This document shows, piece by piece, positions 43,111 through 52,238 of a stretch of DNA of 64,000 nt. The notes below the pieces were generated by a model, which saw only the letters and a program-made list of their open reading frames with translations, was not told the origin of the DNA and searched no databases. The translations under genes were made by a program, and so were the position numbers. Origin of the DNA: Pseudomonas fluorescens (GTDB taxonomy: Bacteria > Pseudomonadota > Gammaproteobacteria > Pseudomonadales > Pseudomonadaceae); the NCBI RefSeq assembly GCF_040448305.1, contig NZ_CP148752.1, forward strand, positions 5,557,501-5,621,500. The letters run 5' to 3'. Numbering within the stretch: position 1 is the first letter of the stretch; each line of letters opens with the position of its first letter.

Positions 43111-44310
43111 ATGCCGTTCACCGCCAAACCGCTTTCCGGTCTGAAAGTCATTGAATTGGGCACCTTGATTGCCGGCCCGTTTGCTTCGCGCATTTGCGCT
43201 GAATTCGGTGCCGACGTGATCAAGATCGAATCCCCGGACGGCGGTGACCCATTGCGCAAATGGCGCAAGTTGTATGAAGGCACTTCCTTGTGGTGGTTCG
43301 TCCAGGCCCGCAACAAAAAGTCCCTGACCCTCAATCTCAAGCACCCAGACGGTCAGGCGATCCTGAAACAGCTGCTGGGTGAAGCCGACATTCTGATCGA
43401 AAACTTTCGTCCCGGCGTCCTGGAAAAACTCGGTCTGGGTTGGGACGTCCTGCACGCCTTGAACCCGAAACTGGTCATGGTGCGGCTGTCGGGTTTCGGC
43501 CAGACCGGCCCGATGAAAGACCAGCCCGGCTTTGGCGCGGTCGGTGAGTCCATGGGCGGTCTGCGCTACATCACCGGCTTCGAAGACCGGCCACCGGTGC
43601 GCACCGGCATTTCCATCGGCGACTCGATTGCCGCGCTCTGGGGCGTTATCGGCGCGTTGATGGCCCTGCGTCATCGCGAAGTCAACGGCGGCCAGGGGCA
43701 AGTGGTGGACGTGGCACTGTACGAAGCCATCTTCGCGATGATGGAAAGCATGGTCCCGGAGTTCGACGTGTTCGGCTTCATCCGCGAACGCACGGGCAAT
43801 ATCATGCCCGGCATCACCCCGTCCTCGATCCACACCAGCGCCGATGGCAAGCACGTGCAGATCGGCGCCAATGGCGACGCGATTTTCAAACGCTTCATGC
43901 TGATCATTGGCCGGGAAGACCTGGCCAACGACCCTCTGCTTGCCAGCAACGATGGCCGCGATGCCCGACGCGACGAGATTTATGGCGTCATCGATCGCTG
44001 GGTCAACTCGTTGCCGCTGGACACGGTGCTGGCGCAGCTCAATCAGGCCGAGGTGCCGGCCAGCCGGATCTTCAGCGCCGAAGACATGTTCAATGACCCT
44101 CAGTACCTGGCGCGGGAAATGTTCCTGCAAGCCAAGCTGCCGGACGGCAAAGACTTCAAGATGCCGGGCATTGTGCCGAAACTCTCAGAGACGCCCGGTG
44201 AATGTGAATGGGTCGGGCCGCAACTGGGTGAGCACAACGCACAGGTACTCCAGGAACTTGGCTATGACGCGACACAGATCGCACAGTTGCGCAAAGACGG
44301 AGCCATCTGA
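43111..44310 (+). CDS. CaiB/BaiF-family CoA transferase
   Basis: The 399-residue product is a class III CoA transferase: the start LSGLKVIELGTLIAGPFASRICAEFGADVIKIE and the catalytic Asp region (GQVVDVALYEAIF) are typical. It moves CoA between an acyl-CoA and an acid; the substrates are not known and no acyl-CoA dehydrogenase is nearby to suggest them. The ATG at 43111 follows AGGA and is the family start; the frame extends back to 43006. Confidence 0.9.
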   Translation: MPFTAKPLSGLKVIELGTLIAGPFASRICAEFGADVIKIESPDGGDPLRKWRKLYEGTSLWWFVQARNKKSLTLNLKHPDGQAILKQLLGEADILIENFRPGVLEKLGLGWDVLHALNPKLVMVRLSGFGQTGPMKDQPGFGAVGESMGGLRYITGFEDRPPVRTGISIGDSIAALWGVIGALMALRHREVNGGQGQVVDVALYEAIFAMMESMVPEFDVFGFIRERTGNIMPGITPSSIHTSADGKHVQIGANGDAIFKRFMLIIGREDLANDPLLASNDGRDARRDEIYGVIDRWVNSLPLDTVLAQLNQAEVPASRIFSAEDMFNDPQYLAREMFLQAKLPDGKDFKMPGIVPKLSETPGECEWVGPQLGEHNAQVLQELGYDATQIAQLRKDGAI

Positions 44311-45232
44311 ACGCAGGCACCTGCCTGCATGGGCCACTAGACACTGCCCGTCGCGCGGCGGGTGGCTACTGTGCGTGCTGGCGACCTTGCTCCTGCTCCT
44401 TGAACCGGTCCCGTCAGCCCTGGCGCAAACCAGGGAAACCCTGATCTGGCTCAAGCGCGACCTGCCGCCGCTGACGATCTTCGACGGGCCGAAAAAGGGC
44501 CAGGGCGTTATCGACCAACTGCTTTTACTTCTGATTGCCGGCATGCCGCAATACCAGCACAGCGTGATGAGGGTCAATCGCGCACGTGGATTGCAAATGC
44601 TCCACGAACCGTCCCTCGTCTGCGACGCGGCGCTGAACTGGAGCAAGGAACGGGAACAGTGGATCGCCTTTTCCATCCCGGTCTTCCGCGCCATGAGCAA
44701 TGGCCTGGCCGTGCGGCGCGTTGACCAGAAAGTGCTGACACCCTTTATCAAGGACGGCGAAGTGGACCTGGCAGAGCTGCTCGCCAGCGGCAGCGAAAAG
44801 CTGGGGATCATTGCCGAGCGCAATTACGGCGAATACCTCGACGAGCTGCTCAAGCAAGCGCCAGCCGAGGCGCTGACCGCTCATTACGGCAATGACGCCT
44901 TGGGCAGCCTGCTGCAGATGCAGCGCCTGGGACGCTTGCGCCTGCTATTGGGTTATCGCCCGGAAATTCGCTACCAGGCCTCGCTGCAAGGCATCGCCGA
45001 GGATGAATTGCAGTTCTATCCGATCCGTGGCACGGGCAAGTACCTGTCCGGTTACATCGGTTGCACCAATACGCCAAAGGGCCGGCAGGCCATTGTCGAG
45101 ATCAACCAGGTGCTGCGTACCCTTCCCCGCGAACGCCTTGACGAGGCCTACGCCGCCTGGCTGGATCCGGAGAGTCGTAGCGATTACCTGAAAGACACCA
45201 AGGCGTTTTTCGACAATCTGGCGCAACCCTGA
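44264..45232 (+). CDS. Periplasmic solute-binding-like protein, TIGR02285-type
   Basis: A frame of 322 residues starts inside the end of the CoA transferase gene at ATG 44264, with AGGA eight bases before. After a basic stretch comes a hydrophobic signal (WLLCVLATLLLLLEPVPSALA at about 33-53), then a type-3 solute-binding-like body with QGVIDQLL, VCDAALNWSKEREQW and SGYIGCTNTPKG. The family name is my best recognition. The unusually long basic N-terminus and 47-base overlap make the start uncertain; an internal GTG would leave almost no signal. Confidence 0.6.
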   Translation: MTRHRSHSCAKTEPSERRHLPAWATRHCPSRGGWLLCVLATLLLLLEPVPSALAQTRETLIWLKRDLPPLTIFDGPKKGQGVIDQLLLLLIAGMPQYQHSVMRVNRARGLQMLHEPSLVCDAALNWSKEREQWIAFSIPVFRAMSNGLAVRRVDQKVLTPFIKDGEVDLAELLASGSEKLGIIAERNYGEYLDELLKQAPAEALTAHYGNDALGSLLQMQRLGRLRLLLGYRPEIRYQASLQGIAEDELQFYPIRGTGKYLSGYIGCTNTPKGRQAIVEINQVLRTLPRERLDEAYAAWLDPESRSDYLKDTKAFFDNLAQP

Positions 45233-45249
45233 CAAATCCCGGGCAAAAG

Positions 45250-45281
45250 AAACCCCGAGAAGTGGGGAGACGACTCGGGGT
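45250..45281. terminator. Possible terminator after the binding protein gene
   Basis: AACCCCGAG and CTCGGGGTT form a nine-base-pair stem with a 14-base loop, 18 bases after the stop. There is no clear T-run, so termination is doubtful. Confidence 0.35.
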
Positions 45282-45401
45282 TAAACGTGGTCTGTTTGGA
45301 GACCAGTAGCAGCAAGCTACAAGCACCGGAGCACAATGCTTGATCCTGCTGTTACAAAGTCTGACTGACCTGGGCGCGGGAAGGTTCCCACAAATATCCG
45401 T

Positions 45402-45689
45402 TCAATTGCGTCTGGCCAGCAGCTTGTCCTGCGCCGCATTACGCAATGCCGCGATGACACAAGGCTCAAGGCGTCCTTCAGCGATCAGCACGTCGCGATG
45501 CAAACCGTCGACCACATCCGTCAGCAAGCGTTTGTCTTTCAACTGGACCTGATTGAACTCGCGCTCGACCACCGTCGCGCCAATAGCATTCTTCAGGGTC
45601 ACCCGGCATTCGCCACGAATGCCTGACGGGGTCAGTGTGACCTGATACGGACTCAGCGCCTCACCGAGCAACAAACTGATACTTTCCAT
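45402..45689 (-). CDS. DUF3509-type small protein
   Basis: A 95-residue protein starting MESISLLLGEALSPYQVTLTP, with an acidic-basic C-terminal helix (TDVVDGLHRDVLIAEGRLEP). This pattern matches a Pseudomonas family of unknown function which I recall as DUF3509. The ATG at 45689 is chosen over an in-frame ATG four codons upstream by family N-terminus. No function can be given. Confidence 0.6.
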   Translation of the reverse strand: MESISLLLGEALSPYQVTLTPSGIRGECRVTLKNAIGATVVEREFNQVQLKDKRLLTDVVDGLHRDVLIAEGRLEPCVIAALRNAAQDKLLARRN

Positions 45690-45856
45690 CCCGATCACCA
45701 CTCAATAGTCCGAAAACAACGTGCCTGGGGCATACCTACAACAAATGACCGCTGGCCCGAGAAGAAAGTTCTGGGTACTGACTGCAGGCGAACCTGCAAC
45801 CCAGTCAAGAGAGCATGCACGGCGAACATGACAGAGAAAAAACGCAATCGTCACGT

Positions 45857-47206
45857 CTATCGGGTACGCCGGGCGATGTCGGCCCATCCCCCCAACAATC
45901 CTCGTAGCTGGCCATCGGCCGTGTAAAACGGCACTGTCCACTGGTAGATATCCCTGACACCGTCCTTGAACATCAATTGACGCTCGAAGAAGCGCGTCCT
46001 GCGCGTACTCAATTGCGCCAGGAACTCGGCATGCAGCAGTTCCGCAGTTTGTCTGGGCATGACATCGACCTCGATCAACTGCCGCCCCTGCATCCTGTCA
46101 AAGCGCGTCGACAAGGCGTCCTCATAACTTTTGTTGCACATGATCAAGCGCCCCTGCAGATCACGGACAAACATCGGGTCAGGCATGGCATCCATCAGGG
46201 CATGCTGGAATGCGAGCTGATCGCGCAGACTGCTTTGGGCCTCGACCCGTTGCCTGACCACCACCGCCAACCGCCGATTCCAGAGCAGGGACAACAGGCC
46301 GAACAGGCTGAGCACCAACACCCCCCAGCAGACCCACTGGTCAATCCGCTGCCAGAGGCCAGGCGGCTGTGGCACGGTAGCGCCACCGAACCATTTCAGA
46401 CGAAGGTCGCGCAACTCCTGCGCAGGAAACGCCTCAAGCGCCTTGTTGAGGATACTCAGCAACTGCGGCTGACCTTTGCGCAACGTCAGATAATCCGCAT
46501 CCCATTTGCCCGGCACCACAGCCCCGATCTGCAGCCGCCCCGACGGAAAATGCTGGGCGCCGATTTCGTTTTCGATGGTGACGTAGGCTTCGTCACTTTC
46601 AACCCAGGCACGGGCTTCGGCGTAGGTTTTAACCGAGCGCAATTCGATGGATGGATAATCGCGACGGATCACTGCTTCCAGTGCATGCCGGGTCGGCAGC
46701 ACCAGTACCCGCTTCACCAGATCCTCCAGCGACTGCACCGGCGGCGCCCCAGCCTGCCCGACAAAGACCCATCCGGCACCGCCGAACGCATGGCTGAAAT
46801 CGAGAAATACCTTGCGTTCGTCATTCATCGACAGGGTCGTACTCAAATCCGCTGCGCCGCTTTCCAGATGGGCCAGCATCTGATCGGTGGAAAAAGACTG
46901 TTCGTAAACGAACTGCAACCCCGTCATGTCACTGATGCGCTTGAGCAGGTCACTGTTCAAGCCCGTCCATTGGCCATGTTCATCCTTGAACAGGTACAAC
47001 GGGTATTCCAGTGCCGTGACCACGACCTGTGGATTGCTGGCCATCCACTGCAACTCCTGGTCATCCAGCACGACCATTGAACGTGCGACAGACTTCCCAC
47101 GCTCTTGAAGCGATGCAGGGCTCGCCCCTCCCCATTCGGCGATTCCCAGGATGCCGAAAAAAAACAGCCAGCGCGCGACTGGCTTGAACACACTTGTAAA
47201 GAGCAT
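45857..47206 (-). CDS. BvgS/EvgS-like sensor lacking the kinase domain
   Basis: The 449-residue protein has a signal peptide (1-28), a periplasmic type-3 solute-binding (SBP_bac_3) domain at about 50-275, a transmembrane helix at about 291-310, and a PAS domain at about 332-449. It then ends with GGWADIARRTR and a stop. In BvgS-type proteins this PAS end continues into histidine kinase domains. No kinase sequence is visible in any frame of the 167-base gap that follows. The start at 47206 follows AAGGACG. No response regulator is adjacent. Confidence 0.8.
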   Translation of the reverse strand: MLFTSVFKPVARWLFFFGILGIAEWGGASPASLQERGKSVARSMVVLDDQELQWMASNPQVVVTALEYPLYLFKDEHGQWTGLNSDLLKRISDMTGLQFVYEQSFSTDQMLAHLESGAADLSTTLSMNDERKVFLDFSHAFGGAGWVFVGQAGAPPVQSLEDLVKRVLVLPTRHALEAVIRRDYPSIELRSVKTYAEARAWVESDEAYVTIENEIGAQHFPSGRLQIGAVVPGKWDADYLTLRKGQPQLLSILNKALEAFPAQELRDLRLKWFGGATVPQPPGLWQRIDQWVCWGVLVLSLFGLLSLLWNRRLAVVVRQRVEAQSSLRDQLAFQHALMDAMPDPMFVRDLQGRLIMCNKSYEDALSTRFDRMQGRQLIEVDVMPRQTAELLHAEFLAQLSTRRTRFFERQLMFKDGVRDIYQWTVPFYTADGQLRGLLGGWADIARRTR

Positions 47207-47276
47207 TCCCACGTCCTTGGTGATCCACTCGCCTGTCCTTTCGCGGCGATGACACGACAATTGTGCATGCAGAAAT

Positions 47277-47303
47277 GAAAAAGCCCGTCAGGAGACGGGC
47301 TTC
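47277..47303 (-). terminator. Terminator downstream of thrC
   Basis: AAAGCCCGTC and GACGGGCTT form a stem with an AGGA loop. On the minus strand the T-run follows directly after the stem. Confidence 0.85.
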
Positions 47304-47325
47304 AAAATGTTACAGCGCTGACCGG

Positions 47326-48735
47326 TTACAGCGGCTTGCCGCGGTTGCCATGCTGACTGACAAAGGCCTGCACGGCCTTCAGGTCATTTGGCAATACGGT
47401 GCAACGTTCGTCTCGTTCAAACAAATCAGAAAGATGTGCAGGCAGTTCGAGTGCTTTTCCTACGCCGGCTTTTTCTACGGCGTCCGGGAATTTGACCGGG
47501 TGGGCGGTGCCCAGGATCACCATTGGAATGTCCAGGCTGCGACGGCATTCCCGCGCAGCTTTCACGCCGATGGCAGTGTGCGGATCCAGCACTTCACCGG
47601 TCTGCTCGTAGACTTCAGCGATGGTTTCGCAGGTTTGCGCGTCATCCACGGCCAGCGAGTCGAACAACTTGCGGGCTTCGGTCCAGCGCTCTTGCTCGAC
47701 GCTGAAACCGCCGCCCTGCTTGAACGAATCCATCAGCCCGGCGATGGCCGCGCCGTTGCGACCATGCAGGTCGAACAGCAGACGTTCGAAGTTCGACGAC
47801 ACCATGATGTCCATGGACGGCGACAGCGTGGCGTGCAGGGTGTCCTTGACGTACTGGTTGCCGCTCATGAAGCGGTGCAGGATGTCGTTGCGGTTGGTGG
47901 CGACGATCAACTGGTTGATCGGCAGGCCCATGTTGCGCGCCAGGTAACCGGCGAAGATGTCGCCGAAGTTGCCGGTCGGCACCGAGAACGACACCGAACG
48001 CGCCGGGCCGCCCAGTTGCAGGGCTGCGTGGAAGTAGTAAACGATCTGGGCCATGATCCGCGCCCAGTTGATCGAGTTCACGGCGACCAGGCGCGTGCCT
48101 TTGAGGAAGCTCTGGTCGGCGAAGCTGGCCTTGACCATTTCCTGGCAGTCATCGAAGTTGCCTTCGATGGCGATGTTGTGGATGTTCTGACCGAAAATGG
48201 TGGTCATCTGCCGACGCTGTACTTCGGACACCCGGTTGTGCGGGTGCAGGATGAAGATGTCGACGTTTTCGCAGTGTTTGCAGCCTTCGATGGCAGCCGA
48301 ACCGGTGTCACCGGAGGTGGCGCCGACGATCACCACGCGCTCGCCGCGCTTTTCCAGCACGTAGTCGAGCAGGCGACCGAGCAATTGCAGGGCGAAGTCC
48401 TTGAACGCCAGGGTCGGACCGTGGAACAGCTCCAGCACCCATTCGTTGCCGTTCAGCTGACGCAGCGGCGCAACGGCGCTGTGGGCGAACACACCGTAGG
48501 TTTCTTCGAGAATCTTTTTGAAATCGGCATCAGGAATGCTGCCGGTGACAAACGGGCGCATAACGCGGAAAGCCAGCTCGTGATACGGCAGGCCGGCCCA
48601 CGAAGCGATTTCTTCCTGGGTGAAACGTGGCAGGTTTTCCGGGACGTACAGACCGCCGTCGGTGGCAAGGCCTGCCAGCAGGACGTCTTCGAAATTCAGG
48701 GCCGGTGCCTGGCCGCGGGTACTGATGTAACGCAT
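47326..48735 (-). CDS. thrC: Threonine synthase
   Basis: ThrC converts O-phosphohomoserine to threonine with PLP. The 469-residue product begins MRYISTRGQAPALNFEDVLLAG, has the PLP lysine in FHGPTLAFKDFALQLLG, and has the phosphate motif GATSGDTGSAAIEG. The start at 48735 gives family length. hom lies 66 bases upstream, the usual Pseudomonas hom-thrC pair. Confidence 0.96.
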   Translation of the reverse strand: MRYISTRGQAPALNFEDVLLAGLATDGGLYVPENLPRFTQEEIASWAGLPYHELAFRVMRPFVTGSIPDADFKKILEETYGVFAHSAVAPLRQLNGNEWVLELFHGPTLAFKDFALQLLGRLLDYVLEKRGERVVIVGATSGDTGSAAIEGCKHCENVDIFILHPHNRVSEVQRRQMTTIFGQNIHNIAIEGNFDDCQEMVKASFADQSFLKGTRLVAVNSINWARIMAQIVYYFHAALQLGGPARSVSFSVPTGNFGDIFAGYLARNMGLPINQLIVATNRNDILHRFMSGNQYVKDTLHATLSPSMDIMVSSNFERLLFDLHGRNGAAIAGLMDSFKQGGGFSVEQERWTEARKLFDSLAVDDAQTCETIAEVYEQTGEVLDPHTAIGVKAARECRRSLDIPMVILGTAHPVKFPDAVEKAGVGKALELPAHLSDLFERDERCTVLPNDLKAVQAFVSQHGNRGKPL

Positions 48736-48801
48736 GACTGACTCCAATGGACAGTGTTCGTAGTGCCGGGCCCGCAAGCGAGCCCGGTCAACGATATCGG
48801 C

Positions 48802-50106
48802 TTAGTTCAGGTGCTCGACACGGATCCGTACAACCGGACCGACCACACCCGCCAAGGCTTCCAAAGCAGCGATGGCATCGTTGATGTGCTGTTCCAGCAC
48901 GCGGTGGGTCAGCAGAATCATCGGCACCAGGCCGTCGTGCTCCTCGGCTTCCTTCTGCATGATCGACTCGATGTTGATGCCGCGCTCCGAGAGGATGCTC
49001 GCAACCTGAGCCAACACGCCCGGATGATCCTTGGCCTGAATGCGCAGGTAGTAAGCGCTTTCGCAGGCCTCGATCGGCAGGATCGGGTGAGCCGACAGCG
49101 AATCCGGCTGGAACGCCAGGTGCGGTACGCGGTTTTCCGGGTCGGAAGTCATGGCGCGGACCACGTCCACCAGGTCGGCGATCACCGACGAAGCGGTCGG
49201 CTCCATGCCGGCGCCAGCGCCGTAGAACAGGGTCGAACCGGCAGCATCGCCGTTGACCATCACCGCGTTCATCACGCCGTTGACGTTGGCGATCAGGCGA
49301 TCGGCCGGGATCAGCGTCGGGTGCACACGCAGTTCGATACCGGCCGCGGTGCTGCGCGCCACGCCCAGGTGCTTGATGCGGTAGCCCAACGCTTCGGCGT
49401 AGTTCACGTCGGCGGTGGTCAGCTTAGTGATGCCTTCGGTGTAAGCCTTGTCGAACTGCAACGGAATACCGAACGCGATGGACGCCAGGATCGTCAGCTT
49501 GTGAGCGGCGTCGATACCCTCGACGTCGAAGGTCGGATCGGCTTCGGCGTAACCCAGGGCCTGGGCTTCGGCCAATACGTCTTCGAAGGTGCGACCCTTC
49601 TCGCGCATTTCCGTCAGGATGAAGTTGCCGGTGCCGTTGATGATGCCGGCCACCCAGTTGATGCGGTTGGCGGACAGGCCTTCGCGGATCGCCTTGATCA
49701 CCGGGATGCCACCGGCCACGGCCGCTTCGAACGCAACGATCACACCCTTCTCGCGGGCCTTGGCGAAAATTTCATTACCGTGAACGGCGATAAGCGCCTT
49801 GTTCGCGGTGACCACATGCTTGCCATTCTCGATGGCCTTGAGTACCAGCTCGCGGGCAACGGTGTAGCCGCCCATCAGCTCTATAACGATGTCGATCTCA
49901 GGGTTCGTGGCCACTTCGAAGACATCGTTGGTAATCGCAATACCGGTCGTTTGGAACTGAGGCTTTGGCGTGCGCATGGCAATTTGTGCCACTTCGATCC
50001 CACGCCCGGCACGACGAGCAATTTCCTCGGCGTTGCGCTGAAGTACGTTGAAGGTACCGCCACCGACGGTTCCTAACCCACAGATGCCTACTTTGACCGG
50101 TTTCAC
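48802..50106 (-). CDS. hom: Homoserine dehydrogenase
   Basis: Hom reduces aspartate semialdehyde to homoserine, for threonine and methionine synthesis. The 434-residue protein has an N-terminal NAD(P) motif GLGTVGGGTF, the catalytic core with NGTGNFILTEM, and a C-terminal ACT domain (feedback control by threonine, with HPGVLAQVASILSERG). A GTG at 50106, with GGAG in front, gives the family start; the frame is open upstream to 50160. Confidence 0.95.
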   Translation of the reverse strand: MKPVKVGICGLGTVGGGTFNVLQRNAEEIARRAGRGIEVAQIAMRTPKPQFQTTGIAITNDVFEVATNPEIDIVIELMGGYTVARELVLKAIENGKHVVTANKALIAVHGNEIFAKAREKGVIVAFEAAVAGGIPVIKAIREGLSANRINWVAGIINGTGNFILTEMREKGRTFEDVLAEAQALGYAEADPTFDVEGIDAAHKLTILASIAFGIPLQFDKAYTEGITKLTTADVNYAEALGYRIKHLGVARSTAAGIELRVHPTLIPADRLIANVNGVMNAVMVNGDAAGSTLFYGAGAGMEPTASSVIADLVDVVRAMTSDPENRVPHLAFQPDSLSAHPILPIEACESAYYLRIQAKDHPGVLAQVASILSERGINIESIMQKEAEEHDGLVPMILLTHRVLEQHINDAIAALEALAGVVGPVVRIRVEHLN

Positions 50107-50237
50107 TGTGAACTCCCCATAAAACGGCCGACTCGAGGCCGGCCGTGAAAACAACCGCATACTCGCGGCTCTCTATTGATGGCCCGGCGATGTCGCTGCC
50201 GGACCATGATCGTCAAGGCTTGCCGTGACGATGCGAA

Positions 50238-50969
50238 TTACTTCGCGCCCAGCGCCAGTTTGGCGACTTGTGGCGCAGGCTGGTAGCCCGGAATGACCTG
50301 ACCGTCGGCCAAAACGATGGCCGGTGTGCCGTTCACGCCGATCGACTGACCGAGTGCGAACTGTTTGGAAACCGGGTTATCGCACTTGGCGGCCTTGATT
50401 TCCTTGCCGTCGACCATTTTGTCCATGGCCGCTTTCTTGTCTTTCGAGCACCACACCGCTTGCAGTTGCTCGTCACCCGGCGAGCCCAGGCCCTGGCGCG
50501 GGAACGCGACGTAACGCACTTCGATGCCGCGCTTGTTCAGCTCAGGCACTTCGGCGTGCAGCTTGTGGCAGTACGGGCAGGTGGTGTCGGTGAATACGGT
50601 GATATGCGACTTGGTTTCGCCAATGGCCGGGTAGACAACGGTTTCGGCAACCGGGATGGCGTTGATCAGCTTGGAGATGCCCAGGCGCTCGGTCTTCTCG
50701 GTCAGGTTGACCGGCTTGCCGTCCTTGAGATCGAACAGGTAGCCCTGAACCACGTACTGGCCGTCGGCGCTGGCGTACAGCACACGGCTGCCTTTTAGTT
50801 TGACTTCGTACAGGCCTGGCAACGGGCTGGCGGTGATGGTCTCTACCGGCACTTCGAGCTGGAGGTTTTCCAGGCTTTTACGAATGGCTTTGTCGGCCGC
50901 GTCATCGGCGACGGCAAAGGTGCTGACCAACGCAATGGCTGCGGCGGCGAAAATCTGGGTCAGACGCAT
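50238..50969 (-). CDS. dsbC: Thiol:disulfide isomerase DsbC
   Basis: DsbC corrects wrong disulfides in the periplasm and is kept reduced by DsbD. The 243-residue precursor has a signal peptide (1-21), an N-terminal dimerisation domain, and a thioredoxin fold with active site CPYC (C131, C134) in TDTTCPYCHKLH. A second cysteine pair lies further on in VWCSK and KCDNP. The ATG at 50969 follows GGAGTTCTC. It lies downstream of xerD on the same strand. Confidence 0.94.
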   Translation of the reverse strand: MRLTQIFAAAAIALVSTFAVADDAADKAIRKSLENLQLEVPVETITASPLPGLYEVKLKGSRVLYASADGQYVVQGYLFDLKDGKPVNLTEKTERLGISKLINAIPVAETVVYPAIGETKSHITVFTDTTCPYCHKLHAEVPELNKRGIEVRYVAFPRQGLGSPGDEQLQAVWCSKDKKAAMDKMVDGKEIKAAKCDNPVSKQFALGQSIGVNGTPAIVLADGQVIPGYQPAPQVAKLALGAK

Positions 50970-51073
50970 GAGAACTCCTGAAGGCGAACATATGGGACGA
51001 TCAGAACGCCCGTGCCGAAACACCGGGTCATAACCGCCCATCGTGCAAACCGGCCCAGCCTATCACATAAGGC

Positions 51074-51210
51074 CCCTGTGGCGAGGGGGCTTGCCCCCGT
51101 TGGGTTGCGAAGCAGCCCTACTTGGCGATCTCAATCCGACAGATAGACCGTACCATGAGGTTTGACGACTGCTGTGCAGCCGAACGGGGGCAAGCCCCCT
51201 CGCCACAGGT
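51074..51210. repeat. REP inverted pair, class B
   Basis: CCTGTGGCGAGGGGGCTTGC and GCAAGCCCCCTCGCCACAGG face each other about 95 bases apart between dsbC and xerD. This repeat core (GGCGAGGGGGCTTGCCCCC) differs from the class A core (CGCGAGCAGGCTCGCTCC) seen elsewhere. Confidence 0.87.
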
Positions 51211-51234
51211 CCGCATTCCATTTGTAGCACTGCA

Positions 51235-52131
51235 TCAACCCCGGGGGTGATGCCTGGCATGCAAATCCTGCAAGCGCGCCCTGGCAACATGGGTATAAAT
51301 CTGCGTAGTCGACAAATCGCTGTGCCCCAACAGCATCTGCACCACCCGCAGGTCTGCACCGTGGTTGAGCAGGTGCGTGGCGAAGGCATGGCGCAAGGTG
51401 TGCGGCGACAGCGACTTGCCGATCCCGGCCACCCTGGCCTGGTGCTTGATCCGGTGCCAGAAGGTCTGGCGGGTCATCTGTTCGCCACGCTGGCTCGGGA
51501 ACAACACATCGCTGGGACGCCCGCCAAGCAGTTCGCTGCGGGCATCACGCATGTAGCGCTCGACCCAGACAATCGCCTCCTCGCCCATCGGCACCAAACG
51601 CTCCTTGCTGCCCTTGCCCATCACCCGCAACACGCCTTGACGCAAATTGACTTGTTCCAGGGTGAGGCTGATCAACTCGGTCACCCGCAAGCCACAGGCA
51701 TACAGCACTTCAAGCATGGCCCGGTCGCGCTGGCCGATGGCCTCGCTCAAATCAGGCGCCTTCAGCAAGGCTTCCACATCCGCCTCAGACAAGGACTTTG
51801 GCAGCGGCCTGCCGAGTTGCGGCATATCAACCCGTAACGTTGGATCAACGGCGATCATCTTTTCCCGCAACAGATAGCGATAGAAGCCACGCACACCCGA
51901 AAGAAATCGCGCAGTGGAACGTGGCTTGTAGTTTTGCTCCAGACGCCAGGCCAGGTGGTCGAGTATCAACTCGCGCCCGGCATTGACCAGCTCCAGTCCT
52001 TTGTCCTGTAACCAGCCGTTGAATAGCGCCAGGTCACTGCGATAGGCATCGCGGGTGTTATCGGAAAGGCCTTTCTCCAGCCACAAGGCATCGAGGAATT
52101 GGTCTATCAGCGGGTGATCGATGGCAGGCAT
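51235..52131 (-). CDS. xerD: Site-specific tyrosine recombinase XerD
   Basis: XerD with XerC resolves chromosome dimers at dif. All six catalytic positions are present: R149, K173, H244, R247, H270 and Y279. The length of 298 residues is exactly that of the family when started at the ATG 52131; the open frame runs five codons further. It is a host gene and not part of an integron or phage. Confidence 0.97.
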   Translation of the reverse strand: MPAIDHPLIDQFLDALWLEKGLSDNTRDAYRSDLALFNGWLQDKGLELVNAGRELILDHLAWRLEQNYKPRSTARFLSGVRGFYRYLLREKMIAVDPTLRVDMPQLGRPLPKSLSEADVEALLKAPDLSEAIGQRDRAMLEVLYACGLRVTELISLTLEQVNLRQGVLRVMGKGSKERLVPMGEEAIVWVERYMRDARSELLGGRPSDVLFPSQRGEQMTRQTFWHRIKHQARVAGIGKSLSPHTLRHAFATHLLNHGADLRVVQMLLGHSDLSTTQIYTHVARARLQDLHARHHPRG

Positions 52132-52238
52132 GGGCACTCGAATCACGCAGCCTTGAGGCCGCGCACAAAATTAAAAATGGACATGGAAACGGCCGCTAGT
52201 CTTTCATAGGCCGCGATTTCAAGGAACAGGGAGCAGCA

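Noticed and set aside
42421..44130. 569-codon minus-strand frame including YaeQ
   Set aside because: The extension runs antisense to the CaiB-type gene; only the last 180 codons are YaeQ and they have their own ATG.
45702..45941. Small frame after the sensor as a lost kinase fragment
   Set aside because: Its 79-residue translation has no H-box or ATPase-like motif, and it overlaps the sensor in another frame.
51235..52131. Tyrosine recombinase as a sign of an integrated island
   Set aside because: Length, motifs and the dsbC-xerD neighbourhood identify the housekeeping XerD; no attachment repeats or tRNA lie nearby.
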